A stretch of DNA of 10,787 nt from Ettlia oleoabundans. Taxonomy: Eukaryota; Chlorophyta; Chlorophyceae; Chlamydomonadales. A program made the translations under genes and the position numbers. This document shows positions 1 through 7,453 of the stretch, piece by piece. The notes beneath the pieces are model-generated. The model ran no database searches and had not been told where the DNA came from. It saw only the letters and a program-made list of their open reading frames with translations. How positions within the stretch are numbered: position 1 is the first letter of the stretch; each line of letters opens with the position of its first letter. Location: contig JAAMXP010003883.1 of NCBI GenBank assembly GCA_019693395.1, forward strand, positions 5,341 through 16,127, written 5' to 3'.

Positions 1-60
1 ATAGCCCGCCGCCCCTTCTATCACGATAGCATCGATGCTACCAGCGCCGACGGAGCGCAC

Positions 61-195
61 CTCCTCAGAGCGCTTGGTGTTTAGCTTGGTTGCGGTGGCG
101 GGGGCCGCCGTTGCACGGACGGTTACGAGATTACGGAATCGTGGCGCCGCCAGCTGCTTGTGGGTGGCCTTGCCCGTGAAAGTGACGGTCTGCAT
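61..195 (-). CDS. GSA1: Probable first coding exon of glutamate-1-semialdehyde aminotransferase (plastid), partial
   Basis: Reading leftwards from the ATG at 195-193 gives 45 codons starting MQTVTFTGKA and ending KLNTKRSEE. The composition (basic, rich in Ala/Thr/Arg, almost no acidic residues until the end) fits a chloroplast transit peptide. The tail VRATAAP...KL.TKRSEE closely resembles the transit-peptide/mature junction of green-algal glutamate-1-semialdehyde 2,1-aminomutase as I remember it. That PLP enzyme makes 5-aminolevulinate for chlorophyll and heme in the plastid. In that family the next residues would be F.EAQ.L.PGGV.SPVRAF; here the sequence departs from the family exactly at GAG|GTGCGC, a good volvocalean splice donor, so I read a phase-0 intron from 60 leftwards out of the window. 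The frame is also open upstream of the ATG, but MQ is the family's usual start. The PLP-binding part is not in the window, so the call rests on about 20 residues plus the donor. An unrelated plastid protein is possible. Confidence 0.6.
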
Positions 196-985
196 GTCTC
201 CGGCGTGTGGGATGATGGTTTGAAACTGAACCAAAGACACTTTACCGCAACCAGATTCCTTACCGACAAGTTCCGCGTGTGTGAGCAGGGGCAATCAGGA
301 TAACCTGCCAACGTGGCACGGGAAAGAACCATTCAATTCTTGCGCAGGAGGCCGCCGCAGCAGCAGCAGGAGGGCCGCGGCTAAGAAGGGTAGTGCACAG
401 CCTCAGCCACGCAGCCTTCGCCCGACTCCGAACCTCCAACTGAACCACAATCCGGCTGAGTACTTGCTGCCTTTTGCTACTGAGGGGGTGAACGGGGTTT
501 CAATTCACCGCACTTCCCTGCAACCGGGTATATGTGGGGCAAACAGTGCAGTCTTGCCTTGCTCGCTTCCGGGGGCAAGTGGCGGACGCCAGGGCAATGT
601 TTGTTAGAGGTGTTGTCAGGACTCGCCCCAAGGCTCACACATTACACAAGATCATGGCCTGCTATGACCTTTCGGACTTGCATGTTCTGCCCCTCCAGAC
701 AGTGCAGGTGGATCAGCTGGGCCTGGTGCCTTTGGCCCGCTGCCAGCTGGCCCCTGCATGCAGCACTGTTGTTGGATGAAGATTCCTCCATTTCGGCAGC
801 CAGCCGGGTTGCCTCCATCAGATGCTGATGCTCAGGGTGGGTGGGGCTCAGGATTGGCCGCGGCCCCTGCCCCTGCCCCGACCCCTGCTGCGGCGCCTTC
901 CGCCTACACATCCAGCACTACGACCACGAACGCGGCCAGACATGAGTGCAAGCGTCCCAGCGCCGCCAATACCTTGTGGGCCGCC

Positions 986-1025
986 CCCCGTAACGCGTCA
1001 CCCGACCCTGTAACGCATCACCTAC
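986..1025. repeat. Two tandem copies of a 20-bp unit
   Basis: The core TAACGCGTCACC (991-1002) recurs as TAACGCATCACC (1011-1022) with one substitution and a period of 20 bp. The flanking C-rich bases also match. It lies just left of the TATA/CCAAT-like stretch at 1032-1050. The function is unknown; it could be a local duplication or paired protein-binding sites. Confidence 0.6.
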
Positions 1026-1339
1026 CCGCCGAATATATATTGGCCAATCAATGAGCGCGGGGTGGGGCCCAACGAAGAGCGGGATGAGTTTGAGGGTGGG
1101 GCGGTCGGCAGTGACGGTGAGAGATGAACCTAGGGGGACTAAGCGAGGCCCTCGGCGATTGCGGCTCGCACTTGGCAAGCAGCGTAGATGCAAACTGGCA
1201 AGGTGCAAAGGTGCAAAGCACGTTGCTGCCTTACTAAGGTCCAAGTACCTGCAACAAGGTGGGTGAGCTGGGCCGCTGGTTGGCGCAGGAGGGGCGTGGA
1301 TGCAGAGCACGGAGCCGCAGTGCTTTGGGAAAGTCTGCA

Positions 1340-1363
1340 GCCATTCCAAGGGCCATTCCAAGG
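1340..1363. repeat. Exact tandem duplication of GCCATTCCAAGG
   Basis: Two perfect, directly adjacent 12-bp copies (1340-1351 and 1352-1363). This is a simple slippage-type duplication with no associated gene. Confidence 0.85.
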
Positions 1364-1888
1364 GAACCTTAAGGGTGAGGTAGAGGAGAGCCACCGCCTG
1401 GCGGCGGCACATCGCTACCGTAGTGGCCGAGCAAAGTTCGAGGATAAATAAAATAATCACGGCGCTCCGCGAAACATGCCAAAAATTGCCCAAAGACGTC
1501 CGCGAATGCCCCCCTAAATGGCCCAGGGCGCTGCAGGCGGTGGCAGCGCGCTGCGGAGGTGTCTTTCCAGCCTGTCTCGAATCACCCTGATAAATGCTCA
1601 GAGGTTCCCTCGAATGCCCATTCGCGCCTGATAATACTATTCGCGGACGCCCAACCTCGAACTTGCTCGGCCACTACGGTACCCTACTCCCCACACACAG
1701 TCTGTGTGTTGGCAACCCTTCGACAGTGTCGACGGCGTCGTACAAACGTCGAAGGTCTTGAAATGGCTTGGAGAAGGTGTATCGTCGAAACCGGTATTTT
1801 GGGCCAATACCCACCCCCAAACCATGCGCAGCACGGTGGTAAAACGACCCCGTGAGGGCGTGCTGGGCACGGGTGTTTCTCCCCATAA

Positions 1889-2345
1889 CTGAGCCGTGTA
1901 GTGACAGCAAAAGGCGCGTCTGTTCCATACCTTGATGTCACCATCGCCCCCGCAGATGACAAGGGCTGCCGCCCCCTAACCACTCGCTTGTATGGTAAGC
2001 GCCGCCGCCCTGACTTCCAGTCTTTCCATATTGTGCGTTTTCCCCACATCACCTCCAATTCTTCCGTGCGTTGCAAGTATAACATTGTCATTGGGCAATT
2101 CCACAGGTTCTGCCGCATTATCCTGGACAAAAACAAATTTGTCCAGGGTGCGCACAACTGCTGGCAATCATGGTGGCACTGCTGTGTAGATTTTCGGGGC
2201 GAAGCCCCCAGGGCGAGCCCCCTCGTGGTTGATTGTGGGTAACATTCCTGCGATTATAAGGCACCAGGCCTCTTGTGGCGCCTATATGGCGTCTTTCGTC
2301 GATTACTTTTGCAAAGTCATTCTACATACCATGATAAGCCCCTAA
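1889..2345 (+). pseudogene. C-terminal fragment of a reverse-transcriptase-like retroelement protein (relic)
   Basis: The frame is open from just after the TAA at 1886-1888 and reads VPYLDVTI, then LTTRLYGKRRRPDF, then FPHITSN, then KYNIVIGQFHRFCRII and KNKFV. This ordered set (YLDV-strand, LYxKR, FPHxxSN, YNxxxxQFxRF) is, from memory, the segment just after the catalytic palm in a family of eukaryotic reverse-transcriptase-like proteins. It is analogous to the FLDV...YRKPT segment of Penelope-like elements. Around 2138-2142 the homologous-looking frame shifts by one base (to SRVRTTAGNHGGTAV, then a stop). A plausible continuation, FRRLLLQSHSTYHDKPLR, appears in another frame at about 2287-2345, after an insertion-like stretch that carries GC hairpins. 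The catalytic YxDD motif and the N-terminal half are absent from the sequence to the left, so this is a truncated, frameshifted relic. The RT family assignment is inference; no other domain is visible. Confidence 0.45.
2196..2222. repeat. GC-rich hairpin cluster
   Basis: GGGGC-GAA-GCCCC (2196-2208, 5-bp stem) is followed by GGGC-GA-GCCC (2211-2220). It sits inside the reverse-transcriptase-like relic between two of its conserved blocks, where the protein similarity is interrupted. This is typical of the short GC palindromes that proliferate in chlamydomonadalean genomes, especially organellar ones. Confidence 0.6.
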
Positions 2346-3541
2346 GAATGGCCAAGCCACCAAAAGCTTGCGACTTTGGCCGCGATGTCATGTCGTGCTC
2401 CTGGCTGGTTGGGCTGCTTCGGTTCCGCCGCGCGTCTAAAACGCTTCAGAACCAATCCAGGCGTCCTAAACGCGCGACACGGCCCCTTTGCGGCCTGGCC
2501 GGAACACCAGCCACCTCACCCGCCAGTAAACTGCTCCGTCTGGCAACTGACATGCTTGGAGACTTAGAGGGACCATGTATGCTTACGTGCCAACACGATT
2601 CACGTGCTGCTTCGCCCCGTTTTCCGCAGCCATGAGGCCGCCTCAATGTACTCGCTCGGCCCGTTCTATATAAACAAAAATATATTTCGTTGACGCACCT
2701 TTCCTGAATGCACGACCCTCCCTTCATATGATTCGACCACGCGTCCTAGCACCCCCCTGCTCCTCTACTATTGGCACCTGATGAATATTCTCCCACTGCT
2801 GTGTATTTAAGGCCTGATCGACCCTCTGTTGGGGGTCTCTTCTCCTTTCTTTACTCCTTGCTAATGCATTGCTGCTGCGTAAGGCGTATGCAAATATTTT
2901 TTTCATATCCGGACATGTGGCGGCTCCGCCGCCAATTGGGGGGGGAGGGAATTTACGTCCGGAGCCTATGTTCCGGAGGTAGACCCACAACTAAAGAAGC
3001 GGTACAGAAGAGTAGTGTCGCCGCAAGGGACCTTGTTTTACAATTATGTCTTCAGTGTTGCACGTTGTTGTTGCAATAAAAATCTAAATAAAAAACACTA
3101 GAACCACCCATGGCCGAGTTTGGCCCCCTCGGGCGCTGGCATAACGGGTACTCCTCCAGTGGAGTGTTCATCCTGTCCCTGCTGCTGCTGCCCGTCCCGC
3201 CACCGCTGTTGCTCCTGGCACTCCAGCGCTGGGCCCCCGGGCCCCGTTGCCAGCCGCTGCTGCGGCCGCTTTGCTTTTGCCGCCGGCAGGTTCAATGCGG
3301 CCTCTGCCAGCCGACTGCTGTCCAATGTGTATTTTAGTGAGCAGCTGTGCCCAACAAGCGCCATAGCTAAGACTATAAAGGAGGACATGGCGGGGCCAAA
3401 TTGGGGGTTTACATAAATCTTGGACCGTGCAGTATAGCCAGGTATAGCTACCGCACCGCTTTCCTATGCACAAAACTGCCTCCGTACGGACGATTTTTTT
3501 CCATTTTTCGTGAGGCGGATGTCCAAAATCTATGATTCTAT
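2346..3541. other. Non-coding or unrecognised sequence
   Basis: I recognise no gene here. Points of note: a TATA-like, AT-rich run at 2665-2690; TATTTAAGG near 2805; a 7-bp hairpin TGGCGGC-TCC-GCCGCCA at 2918-2934; and two closely spaced AATAAA signals (about 3074-3080 and 3086-3092) on the + strand, just after a 102-codon open frame (2771-3079) with no recognisable motif. On the minus strand a 96-codon frame (3388-3098) is rich in Gln, Ala and Pro and also unrecognised. The 13-mer AGCCAGGTATAGC occurs at 3436-3448 and again at 3609-3621. Confidence 0.4.
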
Positions 3542-4066
3542 TTGCACCCGTCTAACCGGCTGATCGATACAGCCACACACCCACAGTGCCGCACGAGTGC
3601 TAAGGGACAGCCAGGTATAGCCCTGCTCTGCACTGCTTGGACAGCGTTGCTGCAAAGCTTTGTTCAACACGCAAATTTTTACACAACAGCACGGGGCTAC
3701 AAACTTGCCAGCTTGAGGAAGAAACTCAAGCGACAGCTGCTGTCCTGGCCTGGCATTTACGACGCCACATCTGTTCATTTGCTACGGTGCATTGACCAAG
3801 CGTTGCAACACATCTTGCCACGACCACCCTGCCCATATGCGGTGGCGCGTACCCGCCGACTTACTGCCGCTACAGCCGCATCTGTTCTGCTCGTGGTGCC
3901 CTCGGTGTTCATCAACACAGGTGCAAGCAAGTACCAACAGGACAAAAAACACCCCCTGGTGCTGATCAACACCACCCTCTGGAAAAAACACGGGGAACTC
4001 CACGGAGCCCGCGTGGAGAGCCAGCCTGGCAGACTCTCTACCACGCTTGCATCACATCCGCACTGA
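3542..4066 (+). CDS. Unrecognised open reading frame (174 codons), doubtful
   Basis: This is the longest open frame between the reverse-transcriptase relic and the LINE. I recognise no family. The central part is basic (GYKLASLRKKLKRQLLSW), followed by a hydrophobic stretch (TAATAASVLLVVPSVF) that could be a membrane segment or chance. No start context, intron boundary or conserved motif argues for a real gene, and no neighbouring gene gives context. It lies in a transposon-dense region, so a fragment of an unrecognised element or a chance frame in GC-rich DNA are both plausible. Listed for completeness. Confidence 0.15.
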   Translation: MHPSNRLIDTATHPQCRTSAKGQPGIALLCTAWTALLQSFVQHANFYTTARGYKLASLRKKLKRQLLSWPGIYDATSVHLLRCIDQALQHILPRPPCPYAVARTRRLTAATAASVLLVVPSVFINTGASKYQQDKKHPLVLINTTLWKKHGELHGARVESQPGRLSTTLASHPH

Positions 4067-4273
4067 CTTCCTGCTAACCCTAACATTTGCCACCCTGTCA
4101 GATGCACGCAGCGCAGGGCAGCCACCACAACCTCCACGCCTACTGAGGAGCCCTACGCCCGAGTGCTGCAGGCACGGGCGCCGCCCAGTTTGTCCTGGGC
4201 GAGTCCTAGCAACATCCTACCTGGTATCTAGATGGCTTCCTAACCAGGTCCCACGCACATCTACTGTAGGACG

Positions 4274-4350
4274 CACCTAGGACACACCTGGGATGCACCT
4301 AGGATGCAGGTAGGACACACCTGGAATGCACCTAGGATCAGCCTGGGATG
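4274..4350. repeat. 11-bp minisatellite, seven units
   Basis: Seven head-to-tail 11-bp units with consensus CACCTRGGATG, starting at 4274, 4285, 4296, 4307, 4318, 4329 and 4340. Each differs from consensus by zero to three bases, and a further degenerate partial unit lies just to the left (about 4264-4273). Several units contain the palindrome CCTAGG. Some alternate ending in ACA/ATG suggests a higher-order 22-bp period in part of the array. Confidence 0.9.
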
Positions 4351-4395
4351 TGGTGTACAGGTGTTTCAGGATGCTAACAACATGCCTTGCGCACC

Positions 4396-4713
4396 ATGTC
4401 GCTGCCAGATACCGCCATGCCTGCTGCCCTTGCGGCTGCCTACCAGTGCCTCCCTGTGCGTGGCACGTCCACAACAACCCTCAACCTCATCCTAGACCGC
4501 CTGTCATACGATCAAGCCTTGTTCGTTGCTGCAAGCACCACAGACATGCGCCCTGAGGAGTTTGTGTGTGCGCGGCTGCCGCAGTCGTTCTTCAGTGACG
4601 GCAACGAAAGTGGCACACGGCTCGCCAGAACTGTTTTCAACACTTGGTCTGCGCTGCTCCGCCGCCTGGTCACATGCGTCTGCTTCTATCGTGGAGCGTA
4701 CCATAATACTTAG
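4396..4713 (+). CDS. Unrecognised small open reading frame overlapping the fold-back left arm
   Basis: From the ATG at 4396 the frame gives 105 residues beginning MSLPDTAMPAALAAAY and containing ILDRLSYDQALFVAAS, DMRPEEFVCARLPQSFF and GNESGTRLARTVFNTWSALLRRL. The amino-acid mix is more protein-like than most open frames nearby, but I do not recognise a family. Its segment from about codon 71 to 88 (4604-4658) is the left outer arm of an inverted repeat, and the same DNA recurs inverted at 4958-5009. It could be a captured fragment of a host or transposon gene. It ends at TAG 4711-4713, inside the ATAATACT/AGTATTAT palindrome (4703-4719). Confidence 0.2.
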   Translation: MSLPDTAMPAALAAAYQCLPVRGTSTTTLNLILDRLSYDQALFVAASTTDMRPEEFVCARLPQSFFSDGNESGTRLARTVFNTWSALLRRLVTCVCFYRGAYHNT

Positions 4714-5009
4714 TATTATAGGGCTGCCAGCAACGAGGCTGCTTTCTGGGCTTCACCTGCCAGGCGGCGGCGGCAACAAGGTGCTGGCAGTGCACCGAGG
4801 CCTCTGCCCACCGCTCCACGCTTTCAACGCATGGTTTACCTTGCTTACCAGACCACGCAGCACCCGCACACGGATAATCGACGACAAGAAAGGGTGGCAA
4901 ACCTGGTTCTTGTCGTCGATTATCCGTGCGCAGGTGCTGCGTGGTTTTGGTAATGTAAGCAGCGCAGGCAAATGTTGAAAACAGTTCTGGCGAGCCAATG
5001 CCACTTTCG
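4604..5009. repeat. Two-tier fold-back inverted repeat
   Basis: Outer arms: about 4607-4657 and 4958-5009 are reverse complements with a few mismatches and short gaps, sharing for example CGAAAGTGGCA, GGCTCGCCAGAACTGTTTTC and CTGCGCTGCT. Inner arms: 4845-4890 and 4907-4953. On the right the two arm segments are almost adjacent. On the left they are separated by about 187 bp (4658-4844), which contains a perfect 8-bp palindrome with one spacer base (4703-4719). This looks like an inverted duplication into which the left-side segment was later inserted, or from which the right-side segment was lost. Confidence 0.85.
4845..4953 (-). ncRNA. Candidate hairpin RNA (long near-perfect stem-loop)
   Basis: The arms 4852-4890 and 4907-4945 pair over 39 positions around a 16-nt loop (4891-4906), with an uninterrupted 22-bp run next to the loop (4869-4890 with 4907-4928). 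The only two mismatches in the 39 are A/C (4868/4929) and C/A (4865/4932) on the + strand. In a minus-strand transcript both become G.U wobble pairs, so that RNA would have no mismatch in this stem. This resembles the long near-perfect precursors of Chlamydomonas small RNAs. Expression is not shown by sequence; it could equally be an inert inverted duplication in which the arms differ by two C-to-T type changes. Confidence 0.4.
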
Positions 5010-5496
5010 CGAGCGCCACCGCCACCTCTGCGCTACCTAGTGAGGCACTCAAACGCTCAACTTTGACGTACAAGTGGCTGGTTGCAGCCAAATGCATGGC
5101 GTCATCATTATAACAACCACTGGCCGGAGCCGGTCGCCAGAGGTGCCGTAGATGATTCATGCAGGCTGAGCTTGCATAGGCAGGCAGACATGGATGGCGG
5201 CAGAGCTGGCGGCGGCCCCACCCTCATGCTGCGCCATAGCGACAGCAAGGAAACGTCGTTCCGTTTCCACAAAACCAAACCTCAAAGTCAAGCTGTGGGA
5301 AGGCTGTCACAGGAACTTAGAGACCTCGCCCAAACCTTTTTTATACAATAGATGCAAGCATTGAACCTACGAAGATATAAGCGCGAGAGAACGGACAGTT
5401 ATGAGCTGGCAGGTGAGTTGTGGCGGTTTGCAGAGCCATGCCAGGAAAGTGGCGCGTTGTCATGGCTCGGCCGGCCAAGCCTGGCGCCAAGCTTGA
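5010..5496. other. Unrecognised sequence with a short relic shared with the Helitron region
   Basis: I see no convincing gene between the fold-back and the LINE. At 5423-5440 there is an exact 18-bp match, in the same orientation, to 9535-9552. It is followed by a second shared block (CTCGGCCGGCCAAG, 5466-5479, versus 9587-9600). On the minus strand both copies encode MALQTA in comparable context, with LAG just upstream. This marks a second, degraded copy of whatever sequence lies at 9530-9600. The 5' end of the LINE copy falls somewhere near the right of this stretch. Confidence 0.4.
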
Positions 5497-5559
5497 CCGC
5501 AGGTTCTCGGGCCAAGGGCCGGCGCGGTCAGCACCCAACGGTGTTGCGAAGTCGTAAGA

Positions 5560-6903
5560 ATGTTATTACAATACAGAACCGCAAGGGTGCTCTGCAGCGG
5601 GTGCTCTGCCACCAGTGCCACCTACCAATACAACATTCAGACATACAAAGCAGAGCTGGAGCGGCATGCGGCCCGTTGCAGAGCAGTGATGCATGAACTG
5701 CTAGCGCAGTATAGCCCTCCCAAAAAACTCACTGCGGCCCCTGCTGAGCTCCATAAACTATGGCACATGCCTCACACCTGGAAAACACCTGTCACAGCAG
5801 CAGGTGAAACTGCAGCGCGTTATAACCAGCAGCAGTATGCCATGAAGTACAACTGGGAGCTGGCATACTTTACTGACGGCAGCGTGCAAACCAGAGATGA
5901 TGCTCACATAGTGGGGGCTGCAGTGTACCGAGCGGCACAGGACCGGGCCTGGCTAGTCCAACCCAACGGTGTCGGCCCCTCAGACACTATTAACAGGGCT
6001 GAAATGGCGGCACTCTACCACACTATTGTGGACCTGGTTGATGAAGCGGACGATGCCACCATTTTCACCGACAGCCAAGTGGGCATAAATCTTATACACC
6101 GGGCAGTCCGTCGGCCCTTCACGCTGGACAGTCACCTACACAAAGAGCTCCTGCTGGGAATTGCAGGGCGTATAGTGCAGCGTGCCAACGCAGGACGGCG
6201 CACCCGCATTCTCAAAGTGAAGGCATACACAGGGATCACGGGGAATGAAAAGGCTGATGAGGCAGCTAAACAAGCTGCAGAAATTAATGCTGAGCATGAC
6301 TTTGTAACCCCCATCCACACCCCCTTTGGGGGCCGATGGCGACCGGCTTTCCCGCAGCAAACTGCCCAGCCGTCAGCAGCTGGGCACCCAGCGGAGAACA
6401 CAGCCAATGAGACACCATGGCCGGTGTCCAACCTAAACAGTGCCCTGCGTACAGCAGTACACGAAAGCACCAAATTGGGCACCAGCAAGATAGGGGTATA
6501 TGCATCCGCCACAACCCAGATGTACGCTGGCTTGGAAGGCGACCGGGCACTGGGACCAGAGAGCAATGCCATGTGGCACAGCCAAAACGTCAGCATGGGC
6601 ACGGTACGTGCCGTGTTGAAGCACAGGACAGGACAGTTCTGGAATAAGAAACTAGCATACCTCAGGGGTGTTCCTTACCTGGTAGGCAGCCGGGGGCAGG
6701 CGCCAGCAACCAACAGCCTCTGCCCGCTATGCGGAGAGCAGGATTCCAGTGGCCACATACTGCTCCACTGCAAGCACACACAAATGCATGTCATGCACAT
6801 CACACGTCATGACCAAGCAGTGCAACAGATAAACAAGGCCATACAACGATGCACCCGCACAGGTGCCACATACACGATTATGAGATGCCTGCCAGGCATC
6901 TGA
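5560..6903 (+). CDS. LINE ORF2 fragment: RNase H domain plus CCHC zinc finger
   Basis: The 447-residue frame reads through the RNase H fold at about residues 100-240. The acidic catalytic set is visible: D106 in YFTDGS, E148 in NRAEMAAL, D171 in FTDSQ and D233 in GNEKADEAAK. The motif normally read as K.HxGxxGNExAD is here KAYTGITGNEKAD, so the conserved His is replaced by Tyr223. A zinc finger C388-x2-C391-x7-H399-x4-C404 follows (CPLCGEQDSSGHILLHC), as in other LINE ORF2 proteins. RNase H removes the RNA strand during target-primed reverse transcription, and the finger is thought to bind nucleic acid. The first 60 or so residues are not recognisable and the true start lies upstream, since the reverse transcriptase is missing; ATG 5560 is only the first Met of the open frame. 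The TGA at 6901-6903 follows a one-base frameshift at about 6883, and the coding region continues in another frame. Confidence 0.85.
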   Translation: MLLQYRTARVLCSGCSATSATYQYNIQTYKAELERHAARCRAVMHELLAQYSPPKKLTAAPAELHKLWHMPHTWKTPVTAAGETAARYNQQQYAMKYNWELAYFTDGSVQTRDDAHIVGAAVYRAAQDRAWLVQPNGVGPSDTINRAEMAALYHTIVDLVDEADDATIFTDSQVGINLIHRAVRRPFTLDSHLHKELLLGIAGRIVQRANAGRRTRILKVKAYTGITGNEKADEAAKQAAEINAEHDFVTPIHTPFGGRWRPAFPQQTAQPSAAGHPAENTANETPWPVSNLNSALRTAVHESTKLGTSKIGVYASATTQMYAGLEGDRALGPESNAMWHSQNVSMGTVRAVLKHRTGQFWNKKLAYLRGVPYLVGSRGQAPATNSLCPLCGEQDSSGHILLHCKHTQMHVMHITRHDQAVQQINKAIQRCTRTGATYTIMRCLPGI

Positions 6904-7407
6904 ACTGCAAAGCCATGCTGCTGACTCTAAGCGCCTGCCCAGGTGGCTGGTTCCAGCTCAAATAGTCGATGATGAAGAGCTGGAAAAGATGAGGCCGGAT
7001 ATACTGCGCATACACGGTCTACCGCCTCGGCCGACTTCTGAGCAGGTCCAACATGCAACAGCCAACAAGGCAAACTACAAATTTCAAGTGGTGGAAGTTG
7101 GGTCTGCCTCAGACACTAAGTGGAGGGAAAGGGTGGCCGACAAGTTCCAACAGCACGCTACCCTCATGGAAGCGCTCAAATTCGCTGGCTGGACTGTGGA
7201 TGATACACCACATGTGATAGTGCTAAGTCATGTGGCGCAGTATACCTCAGTGGGCTCAAGGCATTGGAAAAGTTGGGGCTTAGCACATGGCAAGGCAAAA
7301 TTCTGCTAACCCAGCTACATACAATGGCAGTCAATGCAGCATACGACATCAGCCTGGCGCGCCGGCGGCTTGACCGCCCAGGTTGGGGGAGAACAGGGGT
7401 GGGCTGA
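6884..7407 (+). pseudogene. Frameshifted C-terminal tail of the LINE ORF2
   Basis: After a single extra base at about 6883 (A following ATG), the next frame reads DACQASELQSHAADSKRLP, RWLVPAQ, then MRPDILRIHGLPPRPTSEQV, then VVEVGSASDTKWRERVADKF and QHATLMEALKFAGWTVD. From memory this KRLPRWLVP...RPDILRIHGLPPRP...VEVG.xSDT...QH..L...L...GW series is the conserved tail that follows the zinc finger in many algal LINEs. A second shift, loss of one base at 7247-7249, moves the frame to SGLKALEKLGLSTWQGKILL and on to LARRRLDRPGWGRTGVG and the TGA at 7405-7407. Two independent single-base shifts in one copy mean the element cannot make its full protein. The function of this tail domain is not known to me. 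Confidence 0.8.
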
Positions 7408-7453
7408 AGCCGCCAGCCCATCCTACCTACCCACCATGGTAGCCAGCAAGAGG

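Larger units (their letters stand above)
196..1888. other. Intergenic region upstream of the GSA-like exon; no convincing gene
   Basis: This stretch holds the 5' side of the minus-strand GSA-like gene (5'UTR and promoter expected from 196 rightwards; no clear TATA close to the ATG). It has several open frames but no protein signature. The longest is 918-1493 on the minus strand (191 codons); its composition looks like a chance frame in GC-rich DNA. A TATA-like run (AATATATAT, 1032-1040) directly abuts TTGGCCAATCA (1040-1050), which contains CCAAT boxes on both strands. Small repeats are listed separately. A 7-bp hairpin lies at 1528-1549 (GCGCTGC/GCAGCGC, 8-nt loop) and another at 1693-1709 (ACACACA/TGTGTGT, 3-nt loop). 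AATAAA-type sequence occurs near 1443-1452. Confidence 0.5.

Noticed and set aside
918..1493. 191-codon minus-strand open frame with a hydrophobic start
   Set aside because: No recognisable motif, composition typical of a chance frame in GC-rich DNA, and it overlaps direct repeats and other open frames.
3070..3095. Paired AATAAA signals suggesting a viral or polinton-like gene end
   Set aside because: No capsid, ATPase, polymerase or integrase signature anywhere nearby; AT-rich stretches occur by chance.
3097..3145. CTAG followed by a weak CCGAG/CTCGG stem, as a possible second Helitron end
   Set aside because: The stem is only 5 bp with a 9-nt loop and there is no adjacent Helitron coding sequence.
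3377..3390. AAAGGAGGACATGG, looking like a bacterial ribosome-binding site and start
   Set aside because: The frame after it is short and the window is clearly eukaryotic (introns, LINE, Helitron).
4073..4084. Telomere-like CTAACCCTAAC
   Set aside because: Only about one and a half units, with no array.
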